DNA of 64,000 bases. It comes from Chitinophaga ginsengisegetis (GTDB lineage: Bacteria > Bacteroidota > Bacteroidia > Chitinophagales > Chitinophagaceae). Positions 16,055 through 25,420 of the stretch are shown here, one piece after another. Under the pieces are notes generated by a model. That model was not told where the DNA came from. It searched no databases and saw only the letters and a list, made by a program, of their open reading frames with translations. The position numbers were made by a program, and so were the translations under genes. The stretch covers positions 1,054,001-1,118,000 of the forward strand of contig NZ_FUZZ01000002.1 of the NCBI RefSeq assembly GCF_900168065.1, read 5' to 3'. Positions within the stretch are counted from its first letter, which is position 1, and each line of letters opens with the position of its first letter.

Positions 16055-18667
16055 TTATAATTTATTATTCTTCATCTGTGTATCAGCTACCGGCACTTTT
16101 ATAGTGGTGGTTCTGCTGCTGCGGCCTTTGGTACTGAATACTTTCAGCTTCACAGTTTTACCACCCGCCGCAACAGGTGCAGTATATACCGGGCTCTTCA
16201 ACGTAGGTTCGTCACCGTTAGTAGTGTACCTTATCACCAAACCCGGCATCTGGATGTTGGCGCTCAATACACCATTTTCCACTTTCGCGCCTGCAGTAGG
16301 AATGCGCCAGTTGAAACCGCCCTCGTAATAATCCAGGCGCGGCATTTCGCGCTTGCCCATTACATTGCTGAATACACTCCACGCCTGCGCATACAGTGCA
16401 TCGGCCTTTGCGGAATCTTTTTCGGTAGCCCACTCCGGATCCTGTGCCCATGCCCGTTCTGCGAGGCCCAGCAACTTAGGCAACATCATATATTCCATGC
16501 GGTCGGAACTGGTTACTGTTTCGCTCCACAACAACCCCTGGATACCCGGAATATTGGAAGCGCCAAAACCTGTTAACCGGTCTTTGCCCACAAACAACTC
16601 CGGCGTAACAGGATTGCCCCTGCCATCTACTTTTGAATTTTTGTAATAGTCGAACGGAATAAAATAAAATGGCTTATCCACATCTACAAAACCGCCCCAG
16701 TAAAATCCGGGTTCGTCAAAAGATTTCATATAAGCCATATCAAAATAAAAGTTGCTTACACCAGACAGAATTACTTTGTATCCTGCATTTGCCAGGCGAT
16801 AGGATAAGTCTTCCTGTCCCCCGCCAATCACGTTATTCCATACATTCAGCTGGAAGTGGTCGTTTACAAAATCAGGGTTAGGGATACTCTGCGATGCGCC
16901 ACTGACGGTTGTTTTACGCATACCTGCTTCTTCCCATCCGGCTACTGATAAATCGCGGGCTTTCAGCAGATCATTCACTTTCCGGTAGTAATAATACCAG
17001 AGATCATTTACATCTTTCAGTGATTTATCCTGCTGCATCAATGCGATACAGGCAGGCGATTTTTCAAACACGCCGCCCGGCACTTCATCACCACCCATAT
17101 GCACGGATTCAAGTGGAGCGCCGGCTTCTTTATACATCGACTGCAATTCTTCCACCACTTTATCGAGGAAGTGATAAGTAGAAGGCAGCGCTACGTTCAT
17201 CACGTTATCGTTCCAATATTGAACAGAATGATATTCAGATTTATCCTGCAAATCGGTGAGCAGGTATTCATTGGCTTCCTGATCACGGCCAGCCGCTTTG
17301 AGGCGGTAGTAGCGGGATTCCATTGCTTTTACCGCAGCGCGGGCATGCCCCGGACTTTCTATTTCCGGTAAAACACGTATATGCCTTGCCGTTGCATAAC
17401 GGAGGATCTCTATAAAATCGTTGCGTGAAAAATAGCCACTGCCGGCGGTGTTGGTAGTATCCGGACCGGAGCCATAAGATGGCGGCAGCATATTTTTCCA
17501 GTCGCTGCTATGACCACGTTTAGCCCCCACAGTAGTGAGTTCCGGCAGGGAAGGGATTTCCAGGCGCCAGCCTTCATCATCGCTGAAATGAAAATGTAAT
17601 ATGTTTAATTTATACAGGGCCATCAGGTCGATGATGCGTAACATATCACGCTTGTTATGAAAGTTACGGGCCACATCTATCATGAAGGCACGGTAGCCAA
17701 AGCGGGGTTCATCTGTAACCTCTACTCCCGGTATGGTGATGGCTTTCTGGTTGCCTGCGAATGCGGCCGGAGGAATCAGTGTTTTTAAAGACTGAATGCC
17801 GTAGAAAGCGCCGGTTTCAGTACCCGCAGTAATGGTAATTCCTTCGGGCGCTACTTTCAAACGGTAACCTTCCGGCGCAGTAATAGCGGCGTCATACACC
17901 AGGTTAATAACGGTTGTTCCCTTTTTTCGTTTACCCAGTAACGTTAGCAACTCAGCATCCAGTGCTGCTGCGCTGGCAGACAGCTGCGGATCGGCTTTCA
18001 CTTCCGGGAAAGCATCCAGCACCAGGCCTTTACCGGTAGCTGTATATGATTTTGGTGTAGGGAAAACCAGCGGCAGCTGCGATGCCGGGATATCTTTCAC
18101 TGCAGCATTCTGTTTAAATATATCCGTTGGCGTTACTACCGCGGTTTTATCACCGGGGTAACGCATCAGTTGTTTTGCGGTGGTAGAAGGACGGATACTA
18201 TAGTCTTTAATAGAGAAACCTTTTTCCGGTTGTTCCTCCCATACCAGGTACAACCCGGTAGGCGCGTCTGTGAAGTTCACCGCCCAGGCATCGCCGGTAA
18301 TGGCAAGTTTCAGGGAGTCGCCGGCGGCGATACCGTTAAAACCATCTGCCGGTGTAAAACGGTACAGGTCACCGTTGATATGTTCCACTTTCACATGACC
18401 CGGCAATTCGCCCGGTGTCACCATCCTGATAAAATTAAAATACAACTGCCATCCTTTGGAGGGAAACGGTTTACCGGCTGTATTTACAAAGGTGAAGGCC
18501 GACTGGAAATTGTCGCTGCCCTGGTAGTGGTTTTCTATCACTTCCCAACTGGTTTTCAGCCGGGCGGCATCATAAGGCGTGGATTGTTGTGCCCGGACAC
18601 CTGCTACAGTACTAAATAAGAACAGGCAAGTTGCTACCAGCTTACCAGGATGAATGTATCTTTTCAT
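16055..18667 (-). CDS. beta-N-acetylhexosaminidase, GH20
   Basis: Exported chitobiase/hexosaminidase of 870 residues that releases terminal GlcNAc/GalNAc. Signal peptide MKRYIHPGKLVATCLFLFSTVAGVRA. Domains in order: an N-terminal carbohydrate-binding CHB_HEX-type domain (about 35-170), a GH20b small domain (about 200-320), the GH20 barrel (about 325-690) with GYRAFMIDVARNFH, FHFSDDEGWRLEIPSLPELT and the catalytic pair D527-E528 in HMGGDE, and a C-terminal CHB_HEX_C domain (MPGLVIRYTTNGDEPTLKSPVY). All key motifs are intact. It fits chitin or host-glycan turnover. A terminator follows at once. Confidence 0.95.
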   Translation of the reverse strand: MKRYIHPGKLVATCLFLFSTVAGVRAQQSTPYDAARLKTSWEVIENHYQGSDNFQSAFTFVNTAGKPFPSKGWQLYFNFIRMVTPGELPGHVKVEHINGDLYRFTPADGFNGIAAGDSLKLAITGDAWAVNFTDAPTGLYLVWEEQPEKGFSIKDYSIRPSTTAKQLMRYPGDKTAVVTPTDIFKQNAAVKDIPASQLPLVFPTPKSYTATGKGLVLDAFPEVKADPQLSASAAALDAELLTLLGKRKKGTTVINLVYDAAITAPEGYRLKVAPEGITITAGTETGAFYGIQSLKTLIPPAAFAGNQKAITIPGVEVTDEPRFGYRAFMIDVARNFHNKRDMLRIIDLMALYKLNILHFHFSDDEGWRLEIPSLPELTTVGAKRGHSSDWKNMLPPSYGSGPDTTNTAGSGYFSRNDFIEILRYATARHIRVLPEIESPGHARAAVKAMESRYYRLKAAGRDQEANEYLLTDLQDKSEYHSVQYWNDNVMNVALPSTYHFLDKVVEELQSMYKEAGAPLESVHMGGDEVPGGVFEKSPACIALMQQDKSLKDVNDLWYYYYRKVNDLLKARDLSVAGWEEAGMRKTTVSGASQSIPNPDFVNDHFQLNVWNNVIGGGQEDLSYRLANAGYKVILSGVSNFYFDMAYMKSFDEPGFYWGGFVDVDKPFYFIPFDYYKNSKVDGRGNPVTPELFVGKDRLTGFGASNIPGIQGLLWSETVTSSDRMEYMMLPKLLGLAERAWAQDPEWATEKDSAKADALYAQAWSVFSNVMGKREMPRLDYYEGGFNWRIPTAGAKVENGVLSANIQMPGLVIRYTTNGDEPTLKSPVYTAPVAAGGKTVKLKVFSTKGRSSRTTTIKVPVADTQMKNNKL

Positions 18668-19046
18668 GTGGTGGATTGATTGAAGATTGGCTTATTTTGA
18701 AAGATAATAAAATAATTTAAAAACTGAGGCAGAGATTTTTGCGGATGTTGTCTTTCTCAGGATTAAACTTATTACACTGATTAGCTTGATTTTATTTTTT
18801 GGGATTTTTAAAAGATTTGGGGAGATATAAGCGAATATCCGCTTATATCTCCCCAAATCTTTTAAAATCAAAAGTGATCAAATCCCTAAATCAATGTAAT
18901 AAGTTTAATCCTGAGAAAGACAACCTCCGCAAGATTTAACAAATTTATCTGCCATACGTTAAGTAGATTTATAAGAACAATAGCTAAGGAAGTATTCGGC
19001 AATCTCCTGTAACCAGGAGCATCAAAAAATCAAAAAATTAAAGTCT
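18668..19046. other. divergent intergenic region dominated by a palindrome
   Basis: The 379 bases between GH20 (minus) and the GltB-like gene (plus) contain the palindromic element 18739-18932 and no gene. Promoters for both flanking genes must lie outside or inside this element; I could not fix them. Confidence 0.6.
18739..18932. repeat. 194-bp nested palindrome with 38-bp terminal inverted repeats
   Basis: The outer arms 18739-18776 and 18895-18932 are inverted copies matching at 37 of 38 positions. The centre is a perfect 28-bp inverted repeat (18806-18833 and 18840-18867) around six bases. The outer arm begins TTGCGGATGTTGTCTTTC; the same GCGGATGTTGTCTTTC recurs as a hairpin arm at 53962-54010. 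No coding capacity. It looks like a dispersed palindromic unit (REP/MITE-like). Confidence 0.85.
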
Positions 19047-20630
19047 ATGGTTAAAGCATTTATCGGATTTTCATGTGTGAGTTTAGGTGTTATCATCGTT
19101 TTAGGATTATTTTTCCCCTGGGTATTCTGGTTACTGGTGTTGGTATTGCCCATTGTTGTGATGGGCGTGCTTGACCTCCTGCAAACCAAACACGCTATTA
19201 TCCGCAACTACCCTGTAGTGGGGCGGATGCGCTACTGGATGGAAGCATTGCGGCCCAAAATCTACCAGTACTTTGTGGAAAGCGATATTGATGGCAGCCC
19301 GATCAACCGGGTAGACCGTTCCACCATTTACCAGCGGGCCAAGCGGGAACTGGATTCCCAGCCATTTGGCACCCAGTTTAATGTATACGCGGAAGGATAT
19401 GAATGGATGGCGCATTCCATTCAGCCACAGAATTTTGATCACCTGGAAAAGGACCCGCGTGTAACCTTTGGCGGGAAAGACTGTAAACAACCTTATTCCG
19501 GCAGCATCCTGAATGTGAGCGCCATGAGTTATGGATCGCTCAGTAACAACGCGGTGCAGGCTTTAAACGGGGGCGCCAAAATAGGCAACTTCGCGCATAA
19601 CACCGGCGAAGGCGGTATCAGTGAAGCTCACCTCAAACAGGGTGGCGACATCATCTGGCAAATAGGTACCGGCTATTTCGGTTGCCGCGATGATGATGGC
19701 AATTTCTCCGATAGTTTGTTTGCAGAAAAAAGCGCGCTGCCACAAGTCAGAATGATAGAACTGAAAATTTCGCAGGGCGCCAAACCCGGTCATGGCGGCA
19801 TATTGCCGGCGGCTAAAAACACGCCCGAAATTGCAGCCATCCGTCATGTAAAACCACATACCACTGTATTCTCTCCTCCTTATCATAAAGCATTTAACAG
19901 TCCGCGGGAAATGATGCTGTTTATTCAGCGCCTGCGCGATCTCAGCAAAGGCAAACCGGTTGGATTCAAATTATGCATTGGCCAGCAGCGCGAATTCTAC
20001 GCTATCTGCAAGGCGATGATAGAAACAGATATCTACCCTGATTTTATTACGGTAGATGGTGGAGAAGGCGGCACCGGCGCAGCTCCGCCGGAATTTTCCA
20101 ACTCTGTGGGTATGCCGCTCATGGATGGACTTTCTTTCGTACACGACACGCTTACCGGGTTCAATATCCGTCATCATATGAAGATCATTGCATCGGGTAA
20201 AATACTCACGGGCTATCACATGCTGCGGGCAATGGCCCTGGGCGCCGATACCTGCAACAGCGCACGTGCAATGATGATGGCACTGGGATGCATACAGGCA
20301 TTGGTATGTAACACCAATAAATGTCCTACCGGCGTGGCAACACAGGATAAATGGTTATCTGCCGGCCTGGTGGTGGACGACAAAAAACACCGCGTAGCCA
20401 ACTATCACCGTGATACTATTGAAAGCGCTATAGAACTTGCTGGTGCAGCAGGTTTGAAGGATCCGCATGATATTACCAGGCGGCATATTTTCCGCCGGGT
20501 ATTTATGAACCAGGTGAAAACTTTTGAAGACATATACCCGAGTACTGCGCCGGGTACCTTGTTAAACGGACTAATGCCGGAACATCTGAAAAGAGAAATG
20601 GAAACGGTGGGAATTGATACCTGGATTTAA
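19047..20630 (+). CDS. FMN-binding glutamate synthase-like (GltB central domain) membrane protein
   Basis: Stand-alone GltB-type FMN protein of 527 residues. Residues about 5-45 contain one or two membrane segments. The FMN/Fe-S barrel of glutamate synthase large subunits follows: LNVSAMSYGSLSNNAVQALNGGA, HNTGEGGISEAHL, AKPGHGGILPA, VGFKLCIGQ, ITVDGGEGGTGAAPPEF, then the Cys-rich stretch ALGCIQALVCNTNKCPTGVAT. The amidotransferase and C-terminal GXGXG domains of true GOGAT are absent. Proteins of this class are widespread but their reaction is uncertain, so I avoid calling it glutamate synthase. It starts at ATG 19047 and ends just before a bidirectional terminator. Confidence 0.88.
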   Translation: MVKAFIGFSCVSLGVIIVLGLFFPWVFWLLVLVLPIVVMGVLDLLQTKHAIIRNYPVVGRMRYWMEALRPKIYQYFVESDIDGSPINRVDRSTIYQRAKRELDSQPFGTQFNVYAEGYEWMAHSIQPQNFDHLEKDPRVTFGGKDCKQPYSGSILNVSAMSYGSLSNNAVQALNGGAKIGNFAHNTGEGGISEAHLKQGGDIIWQIGTGYFGCRDDDGNFSDSLFAEKSALPQVRMIELKISQGAKPGHGGILPAAKNTPEIAAIRHVKPHTTVFSPPYHKAFNSPREMMLFIQRLRDLSKGKPVGFKLCIGQQREFYAICKAMIETDIYPDFITVDGGEGGTGAAPPEFSNSVGMPLMDGLSFVHDTLTGFNIRHHMKIIASGKILTGYHMLRAMALGADTCNSARAMMMALGCIQALVCNTNKCPTGVATQDKWLSAGLVVDDKKHRVANYHRDTIESAIELAGAAGLKDPHDITRRHIFRRVFMNQVKTFEDIYPSTAPGTLLNGLMPEHLKREMETVGIDTWI

Positions 20631-20638
20631 TACAAAAG

Positions 20639-20676
20639 ATTCCGGCTTTTATCCCTTGCGGGATAAAAGCCGGAAT
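20639..20676. terminator. bidirectional terminator between convergent genes
   Basis: Perfect 17-bp stem ATTCCGGCTTTTATCCC / its complement with loop TTGC, between the GltB-like stop (20630) and the amidohydrolase stop (20679). Confidence 0.85.
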
Positions 20677-20678
20677 GC

Positions 20679-21437
20679 TTAACCACGTGGCTGGTACAAC
20701 GCCAATGCGTTTTCCCTGCATATTTTAGCGGCAATATCTGCCGGGAAATTCTGGAGGATCAGTTGCAGATCCGAAGCAGCAAATGGCCGCGGCGCCCGGG
20801 TAGAGGGCAAATCTGTACCGAATAATAAAGCGCCTGCATTAATAGCCGTAATCTGGCGCATGGCGGTTAATACATCAAAATCACAACGACTGAACCCCGT
20901 CGCCTTTACCCTCGCTCCTTTCTCCACCAATGGCAATAAATATTTGAACCCGGCTTTTGACAAACCCAGGTGATCAATTACCACGGCAGGCAATTTATGC
21001 AGGGTGGTAGACAGCCCGGGAAGTTGCCGGGAATCCACATACAACTCCACATGCCATTTCACCAGTTCATATACACGTAACGCCAGCCGTTCGAGGTGTT
21101 TTACACTTTCGGAACCGCCGCGCTGTACATTAAATCTTACGGCGCGTACACCTGCTTCATGCAGGGCTATAATTTCTTCGTCGCTGGTACCGGCTGGTAT
21201 CTGCGTTACGCCAACATAACCGGCCCCCAGCTGCTTCAGCGCTTCCAGCAGGTATCCCTGATCAAATCCCTGGAAAGAGCCGGAAACCACTGCCCCGCCG
21301 GCGATATTCAGCGGCGCTACCTGTTGCTGGTAGTCGGCTACTGAAAATTCCGATGGCAAAAAGCCTTCGTTTGGCTGCAAAGGAAACCGGTGATCAATGA
21401 TATGCAGGTGTGCGTCGAATATGGGCTTATCAAACAT
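20679..21437 (-). CDS. amidohydrolase-family metal-dependent hydrolase
   Basis: TIM-barrel hydrolase of 252 residues of the amidohydrolase_2 type (as in PDC/ACMS decarboxylase or 2-pyrone-4,6-dicarboxylate hydrolase relatives). The metal-binding HxH is at H10 and H12 (FDAHLHIID). Further ligand candidates are H in VVIDHLGLS and D in LLFGTDLPS. The protein is somewhat short for the family but contains the full barrel order. The cytoplasmic substrate is unknown; relatives act on lactones or carboxylated rings. It lies 115 bases downstream of pgl on the same strand, with a hairpin between them, so it is probably transcribed separately. Confidence 0.82.
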   Translation of the reverse strand: MFDKPIFDAHLHIIDHRFPLQPNEGFLPSEFSVADYQQQVAPLNIAGGAVVSGSFQGFDQGYLLEALKQLGAGYVGVTQIPAGTSDEEIIALHEAGVRAVRFNVQRGGSESVKHLERLALRVYELVKWHVELYVDSRQLPGLSTTLHKLPAVVIDHLGLSKAGFKYLLPLVEKGARVKATGFSRCDFDVLTAMRQITAINAGALLFGTDLPSTRAPRPFAASDLQLILQNFPADIAAKICRENALALYQPRG

Positions 21438-21493
21438 AATCTCATCGTTGTTACAATCACAAGCTACAGAAAATAGCTGAAAGCAGAAAGCAG

Positions 21494-21529
21494 AAGGGCT
21501 GAGTGGATCTCTTAATCCGCTCAGCCCTT
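21494..21529 (-). terminator. terminator-like hairpin after pgl
   Basis: Stem AAGGGCTGAGTGGAT / ATCCGCTCAGCCCTT (one wobble) with a 6-base loop, about 25 bases past the pgl stop. Confidence 0.6.
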
Positions 21530-21552
21530 TACAGCAATTGCTTTATGTTTTG

Positions 21553-22278
21553 TTAAATTTCCATTGCGCCGGCAGCAGCTTCGTCTACAAACCAATGCAG
21601 CTCACCTTCTTCCGGTCTGATCAACTGGGAAGGGTATTTCTCAGCATCGAAAGTGCCTTCGATCACGCTTTTCAGCGTAATGGCCTTGTTGGCGCCGGTG
21701 GTGAGGAACAGCACACAGGCAGCTTTATTGACTACCGGTGCCGTTAAGGTAATGCGGTACATATTCTGTGCTTCCAGGAAAAATGATTTCACCCAGGCTT
21801 TCTTTTCGTGTACAATGGGTAATCCGGGGAACAGTGACAGGGTGTGCCCGTCGTCTCCCATACCCAGTAACACCAGGTCAAACGTGGTATCATCTTTTCC
21901 GAAATACGATTTCAGGATCTTTTCATATTCGGCAGCCGATTCTTCCGGGCCGATATCGGTACGCATTACATGGATATTTTCAGGATTTACACTTACTTTA
22001 TCCAGTAATGATTCAAATGCCATGCGGGCGTTGTTGCGCTCATCTTCAAAGGCCACATCTCTTTCATCTCCCCAGAAAAAATGTATTTTCTCCCAGGGTA
22101 TCACCATGTTGTAGGGAGCTTTCGCCAGCAGGCTGTATAGCTGCTTTGGCGTATTACCACCAGACAGCACAAACGTAAACCGTTCCTGTGTTTGTAATAC
22201 TTCCAGTATGTAGTTGCTGATCCACGCGGCTACATTTTCACTCAGCTGGGCAGGATCTTTTGCGATATGTAGTTCCAT
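21553..22278 (-). CDS. pgl: 6-phosphogluconolactonase
   Basis: Cytoplasmic enzyme of the oxidative pentose phosphate pathway that hydrolyses 6-phosphoglucono-1,5-lactone to 6-phosphogluconate. The 241-residue SOL/DevB-type protein carries the family motifs: FVLSGGNTPKQLYSLLA, FFWGDERDV, and the diagnostic MGDDGHTLSLFPG. Start ATG at 22276-22278. It is the third gene after gnd and zwf on the minus strand, but a strong terminator-like hairpin lies between zwf and pgl, so pgl may rely on read-through or on its own promoter. Confidence 0.96.
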   Translation of the reverse strand: MELHIAKDPAQLSENVAAWISNYILEVLQTQERFTFVLSGGNTPKQLYSLLAKAPYNMVIPWEKIHFFWGDERDVAFEDERNNARMAFESLLDKVSVNPENIHVMRTDIGPEESAAEYEKILKSYFGKDDTTFDLVLLGMGDDGHTLSLFPGLPIVHEKKAWVKSFFLEAQNMYRITLTAPVVNKAACVLFLTTGANKAITLKSVIEGTFDAEKYPSQLIRPEEGELHWFVDEAAAGAMEI

Positions 22279-22290
22279 AAGATAAAAAAG

Positions 22291-22320
22291 TTACGGACCA
22301 TTTTCACAAATGGTCCGTAA
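22291..22320 (-). terminator. intrinsic terminator between zwf and pgl
   Basis: Perfect 13-bp stem TTACGGACCATTT / AAATGGTCCGTAA with a 4-base loop, four bases after the zwf stop. It is followed on the minus strand by CTTTTTT, and pgl starts about 13 bases further on. Confidence 0.8.
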
Positions 22321-22323
22321 TTA

Positions 22324-23829
22324 TTATTTAGTAGGTAAATTAATCCAGGTATGACCGTCGCGGGCAACGAGTGCGTCTGCATCGTCGGGGCCCCATGAAT
22401 CGGGTGCATAGTTCGGGAAGTCCTGCGGAGTGCGGTTTTCCCATGTTTCCAGGATAGGCATGATCACTTTCCAGGCAGCATCTACCTGGTCGCCGCGCAT
22501 AAACAGGGTAGCATCGCCTTCCATTACATCCAGCAGCAAAGTTTCGTATGCTTCCGGTGCATGCTCGCCATTGGCGGCATCGTAGTTAAAGGTCATGTCT
22601 ACAGGGTCCAGCGTCATGGTTTGTCCGGGACGTTTCGCCTGGAAGCGGATCCGTATATCCATTTCCGGTTGAATGCTGATGGTGAGCCTGTTAGGGCGCC
22701 ATGTTTGTGCAGCTTCTATCGGGAAGGAATAAGGAGGTGCTTCCTTAAAGGTGATAATGATATTGGTAGCTTTCTGGTGAAGGTATTTACCGGTGCGCAC
22801 ATAGATCGGAACGCCCTGCCAGCGCCAGTTGTCGATATAAAATTTAACGGCAGCGTAAGTATCGATATTGGATTTGGGATCCACACCTTTTTCCTCGCGG
22901 TAGCCGGCCACTTTATTTCCTTTCATCCAGCCAGCAGAATATTGTCCGCGTACGGCATGCTCATGCACCTTATCCGGTGTAATACGGCGGATAGCGTTGA
23001 GCACATCCACTTTCTTATTGCGCACTTCATTGGCATCAAAAGATACCGGCGCTTCCATTGCCAGGATGCACATGATCTGCAGGATATGGTTCTGCACCAT
23101 ATCGCGCAGCGCTCCTGCCCTTTCGTAGTAACCGCCACGACCTTCCAGTCCCACGCTTTCAGCAGCAGTGATCTGGATGTTATCGATATAGTTGCGGTTC
23201 CATACCGGTTCAAACAATGCGTTTGCGAAGCGGAAAGCCAGGATATTCTGAATGGTTTCTTTACCGAGGTAGTGATCAATACGGTAAATCTGCTCTTCTG
23301 TAAATTTCTTCGCCAGCAGTTCATTCAGTTCATGCGCGCTTTGCAGGTCATGACCAAATGGTTTTTCCACTACAATGCGGGTGCAATGCTTATCGGAGCA
23401 AAGGTTCAGTTCACCCAAACGGGTGGCTATATTCGGTACCAGTTGCGGCGCTACGGCCAGGTAAAAGATAACGGTTGGATGTACGCCCCACTCTTGTTCC
23501 TTCTGCGTTACAAAATCGGTGATCTTGCTGTAAGATGCAGGATCTTCCGCATCCATCTGCAGGTAAGTAACATGATTACTGAAATCTTGCCAGTGACCAT
23601 TCTGCTCACCCTTCCGGCGGGAAAACTTGCTGATTCCTTCCAGCAGGTGTTTATTATAGTCTTCGTTGCTGTATGGACTACGGCCTAAACCTGCAATAGC
23701 AAATTGTTCCGGCATCCAGTCATCTAAAAAGAGATTATATAACGCAGGCGTTAGTTTCCGGTAGTTTAAATCGCCACTGCCTCCGAATATGAACAGGATG
23801 GATGCAGGCGGGCGTTTATGGATCTGCAT
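22324..23829 (-). CDS. zwf: glucose-6-phosphate 1-dehydrogenase
   Basis: Oxidises glucose 6-phosphate to the 6-phosphogluconolactone with NADP(+), the entry step of the oxidative pentose phosphate pathway. The protein has 501 residues, a normal length. The N-terminal dinucleotide-binding fold begins ILFIFGGSGDLNYRKLTPALYNL; EKPFGHDLQSA follows; the active-site signature RIDHYLGKE carries H186; the tail domain has VPIYVRTGKYL and VDMTFNY. It lies between gnd (24 bases upstream) and pgl, so the three catalytic genes of the oxidative branch are consecutive. Confidence 0.97.
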   Translation of the reverse strand: MQIHKRPPASILFIFGGSGDLNYRKLTPALYNLFLDDWMPEQFAIAGLGRSPYSNEDYNKHLLEGISKFSRRKGEQNGHWQDFSNHVTYLQMDAEDPASYSKITDFVTQKEQEWGVHPTVIFYLAVAPQLVPNIATRLGELNLCSDKHCTRIVVEKPFGHDLQSAHELNELLAKKFTEEQIYRIDHYLGKETIQNILAFRFANALFEPVWNRNYIDNIQITAAESVGLEGRGGYYERAGALRDMVQNHILQIMCILAMEAPVSFDANEVRNKKVDVLNAIRRITPDKVHEHAVRGQYSAGWMKGNKVAGYREEKGVDPKSNIDTYAAVKFYIDNWRWQGVPIYVRTGKYLHQKATNIIITFKEAPPYSFPIEAAQTWRPNRLTISIQPEMDIRIRFQAKRPGQTMTLDPVDMTFNYDAANGEHAPEAYETLLLDVMEGDATLFMRGDQVDAAWKVIMPILETWENRTPQDFPNYAPDSWGPDDADALVARDGHTWINLPTK

Positions 23830-23853
23830 ATGTTTAATTAAAGATGAACATTT

Positions 23854-25272
23854 TTAGTGCTGCTGCCATTCCGTATGGAAAGTGCCTGGCATATCAATAC
23901 GCTGATAGGTGTGTGCGCCGAAGTAATCTCGCTGTGCCTGAATCAGGTTGGTAGCCATGCGGCCGGTACGGAACGCATCGAAATAAGATAAAGCAGACAT
24001 GAATCCGCCTACAGGGATACCTGCGGAGGCGGCCTGCGCAATTACGCTGCGGGTGTTGCTTTCAACTGATTGTACGAGATAAGCTACGCCTTCATCCAGC
24101 AGGATGTTGGCCAGATCAGCATTTTTCTGGTAAGCCTGTGTAAATATTTCCAGCAGGGAAGAACGGATGATGCAACCACCTCTCCATACTTTCACCACTT
24201 CCGGTAACGGGATTTCCATTTTCAGGTCAGAGGAGGCTTCTCTCAGCATAGCCAGTCCCTGTGCATAGCTCAGGATGGTGGCAAAGTAGAGGGCATCGTG
24301 TACCTGTTTAATCCACATTTCCGTGTCGGCATGAATAGTATTTTCCGGTGCTTTATAGATCGCTTCTGCTTCCAGGCGCTGCTCTTTGTAACCGGAAAGG
24401 GTGCGCATAGCTACCGCGGTATCAATCACGGGAACGGCTACCGGCAATTCCATCGCATCCTGTGAAGTCCATTTACCGGTTCCTTTGGAACCTGCTTTAT
24501 CGGAGATCACGTCTACCAGGCGTTTGTCTGATTTATCGTCGTTCTGGAGGAAGATATCTGCGGTAATTTCCACCAGGAACGATTGTAATGCGCCCTGGTT
24601 CCAGCTTTTGAATACTTCGTGCAGTTGATCATTGTTGAGGCCAGCCCCCTTTTGCAACAGGGTATAGCTTTCACTGATCAGTTGCATAATGGCATACTCA
24701 ATGCCGTTATGCACCATTTTCACATAATGGCCGGCGCCTTCTTTACCCAGGTAAGCTACACAAGGCGTACCTTTTACTTTGGCGGAAATCGCTTCCAGCA
24801 TGGGTTGTACCTTTGCATAGGCATCGAGGTCGCCACCGGGCATAATGCTCGGACCGGTACGCGCGCCCTGCTCACCACCGGAAACGCCGATACCCATAAA
24901 ATGGATACCTTTTTCACGGAGTTGTTTCACACGGCGTAAAGTGTCCGTATAGTGGGAGTTACCACCATCTATTACTACGTCGCCCTGCTCCAGCAGCGGC
25001 AACAGGGAAGCTATCACGTCATCTACCGGCTGACCGGCGGGTACCAGCATCATTAATTTGCGGGGACGTTCCAGCAACTGTACCATAGTGGCCAGCTCTG
25101 CAACACCTTTAACGGTAGTACCGGGGGTAGCGGCTGCTTCCAGTGCGCTGTTCTTGGCAGCGTCTTTATCAAAGCCGATAACGGAAAAGCCATGATCCGC
25201 CATATTCAGTAACAGGTTTCTGCCCATTACGCCGAGGCCGATCATTCCAAAGTCATATAAGCTGTTTGCCAT
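23854..25272 (-). CDS. gnd: 6-phosphogluconate dehydrogenase, decarboxylating
   Basis: Converts 6-phosphogluconate to ribulose 5-phosphate and CO2 with NADP(+). The protein has 472 residues, the length of the classic dimeric enzyme. Motifs: GLGVMGRNLLLNMADHGFSV (dinucleotide fold), VIDGGNSHYTDTLRR, IGVSGGEQGARTGPSIMPGG, HNGIEYAIMQLISE, DKAGSKGTGKWTSQDA and a C-terminal arm GRMATNLIQAQRDYFGAHTYQRID. First gene of the gnd-zwf-pgl series; its stop is 24 bases from the zwf start. The preceding ppc gene is separated by a long hairpin. Confidence 0.97.
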   Translation of the reverse strand: MANSLYDFGMIGLGVMGRNLLLNMADHGFSVIGFDKDAAKNSALEAAATPGTTVKGVAELATMVQLLERPRKLMMLVPAGQPVDDVIASLLPLLEQGDVVIDGGNSHYTDTLRRVKQLREKGIHFMGIGVSGGEQGARTGPSIMPGGDLDAYAKVQPMLEAISAKVKGTPCVAYLGKEGAGHYVKMVHNGIEYAIMQLISESYTLLQKGAGLNNDQLHEVFKSWNQGALQSFLVEITADIFLQNDDKSDKRLVDVISDKAGSKGTGKWTSQDAMELPVAVPVIDTAVAMRTLSGYKEQRLEAEAIYKAPENTIHADTEMWIKQVHDALYFATILSYAQGLAMLREASSDLKMEIPLPEVVKVWRGGCIIRSSLLEIFTQAYQKNADLANILLDEGVAYLVQSVESNTRSVIAQAASAGIPVGGFMSALSYFDAFRTGRMATNLIQAQRDYFGAHTYQRIDMPGTFHTEWQQH

Positions 25273-25336
25273 ATATAGAGAAGTTACTTAAGGAGGTGTA
25301 AAAGTAGGGAAGAATTACGAAATACAAATTACGAAT

Positions 25337-25400
25337 TACGGAGTTATATGGAGATAGCAGCTGATGTTGTTCACCGTCACTATTTCCACATAACTCCGTA
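25337..25400. terminator. long hairpin between ppc and gnd
   Basis: TACGGAGTTATATGGA (25337-25352) pairs with TCCACATAACTCCGTA (25385-25400) with one mismatch across a 32-base loop. It lies 20 bases past the ppc stop and probably ends that transcript. Confidence 0.5.
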
Positions 25401-25420
25401 GTTGTATTTATGAATAATTT

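Noticed and set aside
19047..20630. Annotation as glutamate synthase (gltB)
   Set aside because: Only the FMN/Fe-S barrel is present. The amidotransferase and C-terminal domains are missing and there is a membrane segment, so glutamate synthesis is not supported.
22561..23688. Plus-strand 375-codon open frame
   Set aside because: Antisense shadow of zwf. The zwf catalytic motifs are complete, and the shadow lacks a start context or domain.
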